A DNA stretch of 64,000 nt from Zygnema cylindricum (taxonomy: Eukaryota > Streptophyta > Zygnematophyceae > Zygnematales > Zygnemataceae): assembly GCA_037447655.1 (NCBI GenBank), contig JBBHKE010001727.1, positions 16,792 to 80,791 of the forward strand. The letters run 5' to 3'. Shown piece by piece: positions 35,312 to 47,693 of this stretch. The notes below the pieces were generated by a model, which was not told the origin of the DNA, did not search any database, and worked only from the letters and a program-made list of their open reading frames with translations. Numbering within the stretch: the stretch's first letter is position 1; each line of letters begins with the position of its first letter. A program made the translations under genes and the position numbers.

Positions 35312-36000
35312 TCAGTATATAAATAAGAGAACTACGTTCGCCCCTCTGCGAAACCTTATATAGGCGCCGTGTCTGTCTCGATTTTTTTTCTGTCACACGG
35401 CCGTACCGCGGGCAAGATGTAGCGCTGCCGCCCGTCGCGGTACACACTGCCGTACCGTGGCACAATTCTACGCTGCCGCCCGCCGGCTGGTACGTTGCCA
35501 CCCACGTGCTGGCGCATTTCTACATTGTCGCCCGCCAGCTTGCGTAATTCTACGATACCACCCGTGGGCTGGCGTTATTCTACGTGCCGCCCGGTGGCGT
35601 GATTATACGCTGCCGCTTGGTGCCTTGATTTTACGCTGCCGCCGGCTAGCGTGATTGTACGCTGCCCCTTGGTGGCACAATTTTACGCTGCTGCCGGCTG
35701 GCGTGATTGTACGCTGCCGCCTGGTGGCACAATTTTACGCTGCCGCCGGCTAGCGTGATTGTACGCTGCCACCTGGTGGCACAATTTTACGCTGCCATCG
35801 GCTCGCGAGATTCTACGCTGCCGCTCAGTGTCGTAAGTCTACGCCGCCGACAGTTGGCGTAATTATACGCTGCCGCCCGCTGGCGTAATTCTAGGTCACT
35901 GCCCGTTAGCAAGACATATCGCCGTACCTGGCACAAATGTAACGTTGCCCTGGGACCGTCTGCAATACGGACCACCGTACTGTTGGCGTAATGCAACGTT
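35312..36000 (+). repeat. GC-rich minisatellite A with TATA-containing leader
   Basis: Leader ATCAGTATATAAATAAG ... TTATATAGGCGCCGTGTC (35312-35390). About 20 units of 26-28 bp of the type GGCGTAATTCTACGCTGCCG follow. The leader is shared with 37768-37850. Confidence 0.8.
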
Positions 36001-36129
36001 GCCACCCGCCAGTATGTACGGACGACCACCTGCAGTACCGTAAAAATTTACCAATCTACGAACGACTTCCGGCAATACCGTAAAAAAAAAATACGAACAA
36101 TCTACGAACGACTACCAGCAGTACCGTAA

Positions 36130-37230
36130 AAAAAACACTTCATTTTGCACATCTATAGAATTCAGGAACATCATAAAATTAGTACGCTTATTCGACCTGA
36201 AAAGTAATTGGCTGAACAGTACCACATTGGTCTGGCTTAACTTTAGAACGGCTGTGCCATCTCGGCTCAGCTAACGCCTCAACCTGCAAGTGTTACAATA
36301 CAATATTACCAAGGTAAGTTTATTTAAATACCGATGTACGTTGAATATTTGTAACTACAAAAAAATAACTTTTTCTGTTTGAAAGCGAGGGCAATTCATT
36401 AAGTGTTTGTGTGAGGTTTTTAAAAAATGAATTTCCTGTTTCCAAGTGGGGTTTGTTCATGAAAATGGTGCAAAATGTGTAGATATGAGTAGCGTACTTT
36501 AATTCACTCGACGCACGATAAATCAATTTTGTCGTTTGAAATAGTTTTGTGATGTGTTCGTGTTGTTGCATTGAATCATGTTATGCTTCGTGTTGTGAAG
36601 TGTGTAATCCATAGTAGTACGCTATTCAGTTGAACATGAACCGATAAAGTTGATTAGCACATAATATGCATGATGGTACGAAAATGAAATTTGGGTTTAA
36701 TAATAGAAAGAGAATTTTATGTTTTGAAGTTGTTCATTGAATCATGTTATGGTTGGTGGTGTATCACGTGTGGACGTGAGTATGCCTATTTCAATTAAAC
36801 ATAAATTGACACAGTTAACAAACACATAAAACGCATGGTGCTTTTACCTTTCGAAAATACGTTCAGGAGTGGCATTTGGGCCCAATAGATGTTTGAACCT
36901 ACAACGGAAGAAATACAATATCATTCAGGTGAGCTAACAAACTCACTTTACAGTTATTGTTCAATGTAAACAGTATAGGTATTGTTAAATAACATTATGA
37001 AATGACATCATTAGTTGTTTTGTTAAATCTTTCAATATGTTGGTAAGGTAGAGATCTTAGAGTAAAAAAAATCCATAAAAACGTTTAAATAAATGTATGT
37101 GGGACAGATGCATGCCAATTTACTTTTCCTATTTAAAAGCTACTATGATGGGTTTGAGTTGGAAAAATGTAATAGAAGTGAGTAAAGTTGAATAAAAATG
37201 TAAGTAGTTATTAATTGTGTACATATAATC
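36130..37230. other. 1.1 kb without a recognised feature
   Basis: AT-rich, short frames only. Nothing supportable is seen. Confidence 0.5.
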
Positions 37231-37767
37231 GTTGCACCCTTTGTTCATGTGGCACATGAAAGCTTGATAAAAACAAATATGAGACATGCCAATAGAAATC
37301 GAAAAACATGTACTGACTATATTTTATGCGTGGATGCAGGATCTAATCCACCACATGGACTACAAACCGCTACACACACTCCTACTACGACCCAAAATAC
37401 GGCAACGCAACGCAACAACGCACAACGAGCAGTTACCAAGCGCGCGCGTGAAACCTCAAAACAACGATCACAACGCCAGTTTAAAGATCGTGAAAAAAAA
37501 ACGAGTAAAAGGTGCGTCTGTGTGGTTCGTAAAACCACGGTGTGATTGTTGTTCCCATATAGACCATAGTCGCACTTTGAACACATAAAGCAATTTCATC
37601 GTAAATGTACGCATTTGAATGCTTTAATGAACAAACTCTCATAAAAAATATAAAAAATGTACCAAGCGAACTTTAAAATAACATCATTTATTTTAAATGT
37701 AAAGAAAGTATAGTTGCATTTTTGCTTTAACGGTAAAATAATGGTAAAAATAACGGTAAAATATATC

Positions 37768-38276
37768 AGTATATAAATAAGGGAACGTTGTTCGCCTTCG
37801 GGGAAACCCTTATATAGGCGCCGTGTCTGTCTCGATTTTTTTCTGTCCGTCCGCAGTATGGACGGCCGTACCGCGGGCACGATGTAGCGTTGCCGTGCGT
37901 CCGCCCGCTGTACAAACCGTTGTACCGCTGGCGTAATTTAGTGTTGTCGTGCGTCGTTGTGGAAACCGCCGTACGGATGGCGTAATTTTACGTTGTCGTG
38001 CGTCGTTGTGCAAACCGGCGTACGGATGGCATAATTTCACGGTGCCGTGCGTCGTTGTGCAGACCGCCGTACGGATGGCGTAATTTTACGTTGTCGTGCG
38101 TCGCTGTGCAGACCGCCGTACGGATGGCGTAATGTATCATTGCCAACCGTCGCTATAAAGACCGCGTACGGTTGGCACAATGTAACGTTGCCAACCGTCG
38201 CAGACCGCCGTACCCCTGGCACAATGTAGTGTTGTTGTCCTGCCGCAGTATGGACCACCGTACCGCAGGCACAATG
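37768..38276 (+). repeat. GC-rich minisatellite B with the same leader
   Basis: Leader as in minisatellite A. Seven or so units of about 48 bp (TGCGTCGTTGTGCAGACCG, CCGTACGGATGGCGTAAT) follow. The array continues after 38811, where a TA-MITE has split it. Confidence 0.8.
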
Positions 38277-38811
38277 TACACCGTGAATCGTTATTGGAGT
38301 AACTCTAATTTGGGTTCCTGAAATTCCGATTTTTTTTTTCAAATAGGATATATGATTTTAATTTTTCCTTTACTTTAATTAAGGTAACGTACAAAATAGC
38401 GTAAAGAACGAAAGTACAATAAGATCTAAATAGTGTGGTGTACGGTCGATGTCATACCGTATATAAATGTACCTTTTCAATTGAAAATTTTACAAAAAAT
38501 GAATTAAATCAAACGCGCACGCATAGGAACGTGCGCTAAAAAAACGGGATTATTTTAACACGTAAATTAGTCTGACATATACGGATATTTAATTTCACGA
38601 CGGCGTACGATTTCTAATATGTACTGAAACATATATTAATGTGTATAATCGTACGACGAATTTTCCATTTTTGTTGTTCCCAAATTAGCATAATGTCGAA
38701 ATTAGAATACATTTTTTTTTTTCAAATAATCAAATTCTTAATTAGCATCAATTACGGTAAATTTTCGTCAACACTATTTAAACTTTGACACTAATAACGA
38801 TTCGCGGAGTA
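38277..38811. mobile_element. TA-MITE, 535 bp, inserted in minisatellite B
   Basis: Ends TACACCGTGAATCGTTATTG and CTAATAACGATTCGCGGAGTA. Removing it and one TA joins GGCACAATG-TA-GCGTTGCC, which matches the uninterrupted unit at 37876-37893, so TA is the target duplication. Confidence 0.85.
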
Positions 38812-38846
38812 GCGTTGCCGTGCGTCCGCAGTACGGGCATGATAAA

Positions 38847-38876
38847 CTAGACAGGGAACATGCCCGTGTAACGGGC
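38847..38876 (-). mobile_element. Helitron-like 3' terminus
   Basis: On the minus strand: hairpin GCCCGTTACACGGGC, an 11-nt spacer, then CTAG followed by T. This is the layout of a Helitron 3' end. The 5' end was not located. Confidence 0.5.
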
Positions 38877-39287
38877 GTTGATTTATTTCAAAATCATATT
38901 GTGTAACAAAACATACCAACATGGAATTTGTAGCTAAAAATAAACATTTGATTTCAGACAGTAACACATAGATATAGGCGGAGAATGGTTAGTTAAGTAT
39001 AGTTAGTCAGTTGAAATTGCTAGAGCAACACACCATTGAACGTTATTGCAAAGGTGACACTCAGTCATCAATAAACCCATTTAATCTCAATTACAATATT
39101 CCTGTTGTGAAGTCGACTAAATATGATTATGAACTTCAAAACATGTTTGCTTGCACAGAATGAGATCTTACACGGGACATTCTTTCGGTTTAAAATTGTC
39201 TATATGTGTGTTGTAAATCAAAACACCCTATGGTTATTATTCTCATATATAATTTACATTTGTATAGTTCATCAAAAAACCCACATG

Positions 39288-39844
39288 TACACCGCCAATC
39301 GCTATTAGCGTAGAAGTTTCTTTAGCGTATATGAATAATTACCGTGGTTTACGCTAATTAAGAATTTGAAAATTAAAAAAAACATACATTCTAATTGTTT
39401 AATAATTCTAATTTGGGTCTTTGAAAAAAAAAATGTCGGTCGCAAACATGCTTACACTAATATAGGTAGTTGTATAAAATCTGACAAATCGTACACAAAT
39501 TGTACGTTCACACAATCGAAACGTGGTTGTTGGACGAATGTGTGTGAACGTGATATTTGACAACCCGATTTTATCCCCTTTTTAGAGCGCACATTCTCAT
39601 GCGTCTGCGGTCACTAAAACTCATTAATTATACCTTTTCACTTAAAAAGGTACAAATTTGTACGTTCTGACACGTACCATACACCACACTATTTAAACGA
39701 CAACGTCTTTTCATTTCGTACGGTACTTGGAAAATAACCCTAAATGGCGTAAAGAACAAAATAGAATAAGCTACGCTATTTGATAATAAAACAAAAAGCG
39801 GGGCGGAATTAGCGTACACTACGCTAATAGCGATTGGCGGTGTA
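39288..39844. mobile_element. TA-MITE, 557 bp
   Basis: Ends TACACCGCCAATCGCTATTAG and CTAATAGCGATTGGCGGTGTA are perfect complements. Confidence 0.85.
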
Positions 39845-39929
39845 GTTATTCCCAAATATATAAAGTACAAAAAATATATACAACCTTTAACACACACAAC
39901 ACGAACTTTGCCCGTGTAACGAGCATTGA

Positions 39930-40063
39930 TTTACTATTAGCATAAACGCCGAAATTAGAATACACCTTTAAAAAAAAAAAAAAAAATTAATTAGCGTCAA
40001 TGACGGTATATTTACTTCCACACTATTTAAACTTTAACACTAATAACGATGCGCGGTGTACCG
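39930..40063. mobile_element. TA-MITE right end fragment
   Basis: Matches the right 130 bp of the 38277-38811 copy, ending ACGATGCGCGGTGTA. The left end is lost. Confidence 0.55.
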
Positions 40064-40424
40064 AACGAACCAAAACATAATTGACGCGAACCGAACAAAA
40101 CATTTGACGGCGAAATTTGGGCCGATGCCGATTCGCACAATATCCTAACATTTCGCTGTCAATCACATGTCGCAAACGGTCAACCGAAACAGTGACCGAG
40201 CGTTAACCGACCGCCCGCGCCAGATCCGGAACGGATTCAGTTGCCAAATTTTGGGGGTCGGGCGGTTAATGTCGGTTGATTCACCAGGAAAAAAAAAACG
40301 GTCGGTTACGGTCGGTCAACCAAAAAACCAAAAAAAATGAAAATTTTGTATTGTCCCTATAATCCAACATTCTTGTACTTTGTATCTTTGGCATCGTGGA
40401 AGTACGTGACATCATGATTAGCGT

Positions 40425-40645
40425 CGCAAATCTGACACGATACTGTAGTAAGCTATTTATTTCGCAAATCAAAGGGAACACGATAAAGCGTCGCAAATCT
40501 GACACGGTAGTACAATATTCATTTCGCAAATCTTGAGCAACGCGACAAAGCCTCGCAAATCTTAGGGAACGCGACAAAGCGTCGCAAATCTGACAAGGTA
40601 GTAACAATATTCATTTCGCAAATCTTAGGGAACGCGATAAATCGT
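40425..40645. repeat. tandem repeat, about 60-70 bp units
   Basis: Four units built on GCGTCGCAAATCTGACACGG and ATTCATTTCGCAAATCTTAG. Surrounding sequence (40080-40850) repeats CGGTCGGTTA words. Confidence 0.7.
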
Positions 40646-41469
40646 AATTATTGGCTTATTCCGTCGTACATTGATTAATTTTGTACTTTTTCGGTTACGG
40701 GCGGGCACGGTTAGTCGCGAAAAATCAAGATTCGGTTAAATTTTTTTTCGTAAACGACGGTCGGTTAACGGTTAACGATTTTGGAGCGTGACAAAACTCG
40801 GTCGGGCGTCGGTTACTCAAATTTTGAAAAAAAAAACGGTCGGTTTCAGGTATGAAATTTTTTGACTTTTGCGACCTCTGCTATCAATGTAAGAATGTTG
40901 ATTCGTAGATGGTGTGGCTCGATTTCGTCGCGCGTGACGACGCGCATTATATTCATTCAATTTCAATTGATATTTTTACGCCAGTTCGTTTTTTATAGTT
41001 TACAATTTTTTTTTTGTTTCTTGCGTTTAAATTTTTCCGTACAAGACTTTATAGTACTTAAGTTTAAAAGGTTTCGATTCACTTTGCGTCTAAGTTCAAT
41101 GTAAGGCTTACACGATTAAATTTCAATTTTTGAGGGTAAGTTCTCTCACCGTGGGGCTCACGTAATGACAAAAAGTGACTGTCTGCAACACTTTTATTTA
41201 CATGTGGCTTCCGCAGTTTTGTTACCGTAAACATTCGCAGGCCGTGTGAATTGCTAATTTTATTATGACAGTCGACGTTTGCAAGCGCGGCAAAATTTTA
41301 AGCGTTTGACACAATATTTTGAAAGTCAAAGTTGTCCAACCGATTGACCGTCAAATTTGTACTCAACGGTGCTTTTTTTGTACCAATGTGTACTTCAAAC
41401 GTACAAATTTTGACAAAATGACGTAAGTGACTGTGTGCAACCAAAACTGTCACTGTCATGATCAATTCC

Positions 41470-41667
41470 CTAATTTTTTAGCCACTGAAAACATCTTCTC
41501 TCCGTACACATTTGTCAATTTTTTTATTTAAGACCGCCATTCGTAAGCTAAGAATCTTACCTTTCAATCGCGACCGACAAATCCACAATTCGACATGTGT
41601 GTACGGAGAAAATATGTTTTAAGAGATGAAAAAAACAGTAACGCTAATTACGATTCACGGTTGTACC
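41470..41667. mobile_element. TA-MITE, left end damaged
   Basis: Inner hairpin GAAAACATCTTCTCTCCGTAC / GTACGGAGAAAATATG and right end ACGATTCACGGTTGTA are present; the left terminal repeat is not. Confidence 0.6.
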
Positions 41668-41810
41668 TTTAAGCCTTATGTACCTTCTCAAAAACAAAGG
41701 AAACTAGGGAAAGCGATATTTTGGTTGGCTCAAGCGACTACATCAGCCTGTACGGAATCGTACACAATCTCTGTACACAAAAGTGAAGAAATGGTACAGC
41801 ATGCCGTGTA

Positions 41811-42983
41811 GGATTGAATCGCTGTTAGGGTAACATATTTTTCAGAACCTATAAACATATTTTCTCCGTACACGCTTGTCTGATTTTCAGATGGAGACCG
41901 CCAATTGGAAGGTGGGAATCTTAAATATCAATCGGGACCGTAAGATCTAAAACCCGACAAGTGTGAACAGAGAAAAAATGTTTTTAAGCGGCAAAAAAAA
42001 CATTAACACTAATGGCACTTTCCCATGTAGCCGAAACTTTAGTCTTGTAACTTTGTTTTTAGCGAAGATTCTCCGTACTACTTTTAGAGCATTCGTATGT
42101 AAAAAAATTAAATCGTTACTTTAGATCGTGACAAATATAGACGTGGGTGAAATTTGTGACGGTTTGTAGACGACTACAAAACTCGCGACAATTGTTGACG
42201 TTTACAAAATAGCGACGTTTGTAGACGTTTATCTACTTGTGACATTGTAGATGTTTAGGTTTCTGACATATTGACGTCACGCTCACTTATGATAGCGTCG
42301 ACGTCGCTGAATCTAAAACATTCCGTCATGGTTTTCCGATTTTGTTTTATCGTCCGTTCTCACTGTACTTGCCATCAAAATAAGCTAAAAGACAACCAAA
42401 ATAAATATTTTTTAAAGATCTTTCATTTGATACCTTTCTTGTTTTTTTTCATTGCAAGAATTGTGAGATATACGCATTAGTGGGAAAGGGAGAGAGAGAG
42501 AGGCTCTTTCACGGACTTCGCTTTTGCGAAATGGCGTCCGTTGGTCGAGACCCCTCCACTGCCTCTGTACGAAAAAAAGTGCACGAAAAAAAGTAGGTAC
42601 AGGCTATAAACATGTAGTGGGTTTTTCTTTCGAGGAAAATTTTGTCAAAAACCTCTGACGCGTGCGAAATCATATGCATATTCGCCCACGTCGTGGAACT
42701 TTATTTAAAATCACCTCGCGAGGTGATTTTATTAAATTTTAAAGATGATCTGGAAGGACGCGAAAGTGGGTCGAAACTCGCTAAACAATAAACTACATCG
42801 CAATAGACGACAAACTGCGGTATAGTTAAAGTTTTAATGGAACGCAACTTGTACGGTGGTAATTTGAATTTTTTGGTACGGCTGCAGATTTTTTCATTTT
42901 TTCCAAGTTATAAAGGAAAACAACATAAAATAACCGTAACTTTAGCACATGGGAAAGTGCCCTAATAGCGATACACGATGTTA
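41811..42983. mobile_element. TA-MITE carrying a nested TAA-MITE
   Basis: The outer element runs from about 41811 (TAGGATTGAATCGCTGTTAG) to about 42983. Its right end AACACTAATAGCGATACACG is split by the element at 42013-42962. Confidence 0.7.
42013..42962. mobile_element. TAA-MITE subfamily b, complete 950 bp copy
   Basis: Ends TGGCACTTTCCCATGTAG and GCACATGGGAAAGTGCCC, flanked by TAA on both sides. Central palindrome AAATCACCTCGCGAGGTGATTT at about 42709-42730. Confidence 0.8.
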
Positions 42984-43191
42984 CTGTGTTGTACTGTTGT
43001 TTCACGATTCGACGGCCAATCCGTTGACAAGCTTTGACCTGTCAAAAATACCAAAATGTGGAAGCGACTGGTTAAATTTTTGCCGCGGTTGTGAGCGTCG
43101 ACCGTCAGATGAAAACAATAATCAACGCGACCGTCCAGATGTTACGCCAAGTTAAATGTTACAGTAAGGGTGCGTCTCTATGTACTTGTAA

Positions 43192-43973
43192 GGGTATGTC
43201 CCCATGTGCATAAGTAAGGGTTTTTTTTATGTCGTTTCCCTGTAAAACTCAGCGCCGTACTGCTTCAGTTGAAACCGTACGAAGGAATCGCAAATTTGTT
43301 GAGTTCAATTTGCGTCATCCTCGAACTTAGGATGTACATAAATTTGTCGTCTTGTGTTTTTTGAAGCATAGCCACGACAAAAAATGTCGTCTTCAAACTT
43401 TTCTTTAAAACACATCGGCGATGTGTTTTAAAACTAGGTATTTTTGATAAACAAATAGGAACATATATTCGCACTTGTCGTAATTTTTGAAACGATTTCC
43501 AAGGACAAATAAAAGTATAGAGGATTCACTATATTTTGTCCGTTTGCGTTCAGTACGACGAAGAAAAGTACACAATTTATTTGGTTTTGTCCGTTTTCGT
43601 CCAGTATGTATTTTTTTTTTGCTGGGGTCTTCGAAATTCCGATGCCATTTCACGTCGACCGGACAAGAGACGCAAAGGCAAAGCGCATCTTCTTCAACCG
43701 TGAAACGACACAGGCTGAGAGGCGGTACGTCTACAATGTCACGGTAAGACATGCGATGTCACAAGCAGTTCCAAAAAATAACGCGCGACAAGCCAACCAA
43801 CACAGCTTGTAGACGTTGACAACCGTCACAGGTATTGTATACGTATACAATCGTCATAAACGTAAGTTACGATTACGTTCTTACACATAGGGACACTTGA
43901 AAACCGGGTCCGGTAGATCCGCGCTAAAATACAAAGTAAGTTCGTTAAGTTACAAGTACATGGGGACATACCC
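43192..43973 (-). mobile_element. TAA-MITE, second 782 bp copy, inverted
   Basis: Same length and termini as 14309-15090, flanked by TAA (43189-43191 and 43974-43976). Central CACATCGGCGATGTG. Confidence 0.85.
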
Positions 43974-44265
43974 TAACTGGGTGAAAACACTTTGTTTTTT
44001 AGCGCAGATCGGGTGGACCCGGATTTCAAATGTCCCTATGTGTACCAAACGAAGTTGTCACTTTTAAGGGCGTGACAATTGTATACGTCGACAATGCCCG
44101 TGACGGCTGTCGACAATGTACAATCTGTGATGACGCACCAAATTGTGAAAAATTGCTTTGAACGTCACATAACCTTGCGTGACATTTCTATACATTCAAA
44201 ATCCTAAAATCCTTTAGGGTTTCAAAATCCTTTCTTTTAATTTCATTATTAAACAGACGATTTAG

Positions 44266-45161
44266 TAGTGTTGTGTATCGGTAAAAAACTTATCGCGATA
44301 ACACCGATACCGATAGTTATCGGTTATCGAACGGTCAGAGATTCCGATATATCGGTCTGGGACCAACAAATTCCATATCGGCGATAACTTAAAAAAATAT
44401 ATAGTATGCATACAATAGTACTTTATAACATACTGTATTATTTTATTGATTTTATATAGCGTGGCATGCCACGTATAAAAATCTGTTCCGTTACCGCTTA
44501 ACTGCAATTTATGACGGACTGCGCAGCATATAAACGTTGGCCGGTTAACTGAACAAAACTTTTACGGCGACGTACGTAATTTTACTAAAAAACTGGTGAA
44601 CATGGAACTGGAAAAGGACGGCGGACACAAAAGTACAACGGACGCAAAATAACATTCTGCGCGCCGCCGAAATCGAACGGACGACTTGGAATGAGAAAAC
44701 ACGAGCGGACGGGCCAGCGTGAGTGCCGACATCCCGGAATGGCTCTTTTGGCAGCTTATACCAAAAAAGTCGACAGATTGACACGTGGCAGGTCCATAGT
44801 GGATTTCAAGGAATTAAGGGACAAAGCCATGGCGTCGGATGTGAAAGGTATATCGTTTTTACTGGATCCGTATCAAAATCGTATGGATTTCATGGCGGCT
44901 ACAGTACTTTCTATGCTTGTACACGTCCGGAGAATATGACGTACAATTGAGTGTGCATACCGTACATTTATCTGTACGGTCCGTACAGTTATTGCCGATA
45001 ATTATCGTTATCGGCATTATCGCCGATAAGTACCCGATATTATCGGCTACTTATCGGCGATAAGACTGATGTCGATATATCGTACCAATATATCGATTAT
45101 CGGATACCCGAAAAAAGGCCCATATCGGTTATCGGCAAATCCTTACCGATACACAACACTA
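44266..45161. mobile_element. hAT-type MITE B, 896 bp
   Basis: Termini TAGTGTTGTGTATCGG / CCGATACACAACACTA with 8-bp flanks CGATTTAG and CGATGTAG (one change). The subterminal regions are packed with TTATCGG and CCGATA words on both sides. The frame at 44691-44939 inside shows no transposase similarity I recognise. Confidence 0.8.
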
Positions 45162-45168
45162 CGATGTA

Positions 45169-46394
45169 GGGTAACATTCCATTAGGCGGTCCCAGTAAAT
45201 GTACGGTTAAGTCTACTGACAGCGTTTACTAGAAGTCCGCTCCATTATGTCGGGCCAGTAACAAACATTCCTCAATTATGATTGGCGCCACATAGGTTAC
45301 AGTCCAGATTCTAAAAATCTTAAAAAAATCTACAAATGGGATATCTGTACGAAATATCTGTACGACCGGAGGTAGTTAATGATTTGTACCATAGATGTCC
45401 CGTGCGCATATTACGCACGGTATAAACTAACGAATACTACGTACGGTACGCATCAAACGCTTTTGAAAAGTTAATAAAATGCGTAACCTGCTTTGTACCT
45501 GTACATTATTTTTACATAGACGTACAGTGTCCGTCTATGTTCGTACATTTTAGGGTTATTTAGGGGATTTTTAGGATTTCCAAGGTACATTGCCGTACGC
45601 TCCTTTTTATTTCAGTACGGCATGCTTAGATATTCCGTACTGTTAGGTTTGTTAGGGCACATTTTCATACAAATTCGGACATTTCTGTTAATTTCCGTAC
45701 TTTTTAAGATTTTTTAGGATTTTCTAAGATTACGCTGTCCGTACGTTTTTGTACATGGCCGTACAGCGAAATTTACACGAATTTTACGAAAAGTATGAAA
45801 AAGACGAATATTACGTAGTTTTCGTAAAAAAGTTGAAATCCGTACGATTTGGACATCAACGATTTGTACACAAAGTTTTCGTCCAGATTTTGATTTTGAA
45901 AATAGAAATCGAAATTTCGAAACGGAATGGCAAAAGGACGAGGCAAACTTTGAAGGTCGCGGCAAAACCTTGAATGTCGGTGGATGTCAGACGGAGCGTG
46001 CGAGGATATTTTCAACCTGACATGCATTCTGCATTCAGCGTGGCAGGCGGCACATGGCCTGTACGACGTGCACGCCTGTGATCGCTTGCTCAAAGTAGAT
46101 ATGTATTTGATTTTTGACGTGTACCAATGGCAATCATCTCGTGGGCCCCAACTCTCCTCGCGGGGAGAGTTGGGGCCCACTACATGATGTGCCCGATTGC
46201 TTCGCGGATCTAAAATAGTGAAACATCCAACGGTCAGTAATCACGCCTACATCATTGGAGCTTCCCGACAGCTTTCCAGTAACGATGTTTCGTCTGACCG
46301 AAAAAAAATTGATGGTACCGATATGAACGAGGATGTACGAATACGTACGGCGTCCAGTAACGAACCCCACTTTTCGTCTAATGGAATGTTACCC
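45169..46394. mobile_element. GGGTRRAC-ended element, 1226 bp
   Basis: Termini GGGTAACATTCCATTAG and CTAATGGAATGTTACCC. A related 694 bp copy is at 49957-50650. Contains a 40-bp near-perfect palindrome at 46141-46180. Confidence 0.7.
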
Positions 46395-46397
46395 TTA

Positions 46398-46434
46398 GAG
46401 TAATTTACTCTAATTACGATTCGCGGTGTACTTC
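46398..46434. mobile_element. TA-MITE right end fragment
   Basis: ACTCTAATTACGATTCGCGG then TGTA, directly abutting the previous element. Confidence 0.5.
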
Positions 46435-46803
46435 GCAACTATTCCCACCCAGTTTATTTCGGTACCCTATTTACGGTGGATACTGCAATGCTTAAATATA
46501 TATGCTGCATTTGAGAGCGAAATTTTACACACTATGGGAATGTGCAGATAAATTAGTGTTATGTATGCTATTAAGTGTTAACAATTTGCTATCTTTAGGT
46601 CCTTAAACCTACACTATTCTTGTTCCTGTACTGATAGCTTTTCTAAACCAATAGTAATAGCGATTCGCGGTTTAATGTAGCTACTTGGCGTACCCAAACT
46701 GGGCAAAAAAACTAAGTAGTAAATAGTGAATACTCATAAAATAAATACAAAATAAGATTTATTAAAAAATATATTATACGCATTTTTTCATATCATAGTC
46801 AAC

Positions 46804-46884
46804 GATGATATGGCCGAGTTGGTCTAAGGCGCAGGATTAAGGTTCCTGTCCGAAAGGGCGTGGGTTCAAATCCCACTGTCATCA
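46804..46884 (+). tRNA. tRNA-Leu (AAG), copy 1
   Basis: Acceptor GATGATA pairs with TGTCATC (discriminator A). A box TGGCCGAGTTGG, anticodon loop TTAAGGT with AAG at its centre, type II variable arm, B box GGGTTCAAATCCC. 81 nt, no intron, CCA not encoded. T-rich termination follows at about 46899 (TTTATTTTTAG). Confidence 0.95.
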
Positions 46885-47693
46885 AAGGTCTACGGAATTT
46901 ATTTTTAGAGTTACTTCTGACGGAGAGTGTTGAATTTTACCGAATTTTGTACTTTTCCGTGCCATATTTTACCGTTCTTTTTGTAGTTTTTAAACACAAC
47001 ATTACAGAAGATACGATCGCGATTCTCCAAGTGTCCGGATGACAACACTAACCGTTCGATTATGTTTTGGTCTTCATCCGCGGAGCAATCGCTCCATCCG
47101 GCTCTGAAATGGAATACCCATCTCGGGGAGGTGAGTGGTCCATCAGAGAACGCGTAAAATACCTACACGTGGATAAGATTGATTCGTAGCAATACGGACA
47201 ACCACATGGTTTTTCACACGTTGCAAAGGCCATGTACTTTCTGACAAGGTCGACGTGAATCTTTTAAAATCCAACAGAAAGACTTTTGCCGGAAGATATT
47301 CTGTCACGCTCCTATTGTCTTCCGTTAAACTTCGTGGTTTCCCGCGCGCTTCGAGTTGTCGTTTCGAAAAAAACAAGGCTGGAAAAGCGGGCGTTAAAAA
47401 CGACAGTGTGTCTGCGAAGAAAAGGGAGTTCCAGTGGTAAAATGACAATATGACATGGTAGGCATATTTCGTACGATGATATAGTACGAGAATACGATTA
47501 TGCATTGAAATTGGTCGGTTTGTAAAATCTCTGACGATTTTGGATAATATTATCTTTTTATCTACGTGGCGTCACAAAAAACAGGACACGTAGCTTTACA
47601 GACATTACCGGTGGCACCAACTCTCTAGGTTACAGCCGGGAATGATATCCGTACAGTTACAGAGATCTCACGATGGAACCACGGCCCTAGAAG

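Noticed and set aside
39900-39930. Second Helitron 3' end
   Set aside because: Hairpin-like GCTCGTTACACGGGC is present but no CTRR follows at the right distance.
40425-40645. CRISPR-like spaced repeats
   Set aside because: Units are contiguous variants without unique spacers, in eukaryotic DNA.
43141-44215. Larger TAA-MITE enclosing the 782-bp copy
   Set aside because: GGGTGCGTCTCTATGTACTT at 43168 looks like another left end and similar sequence continues past 43976, but no matching right end could be fixed.
44691-44950. Possible small gene inside the hAT-type MITE B
   Set aside because: No transposase or host domain recognised; frame confined to the element interior.
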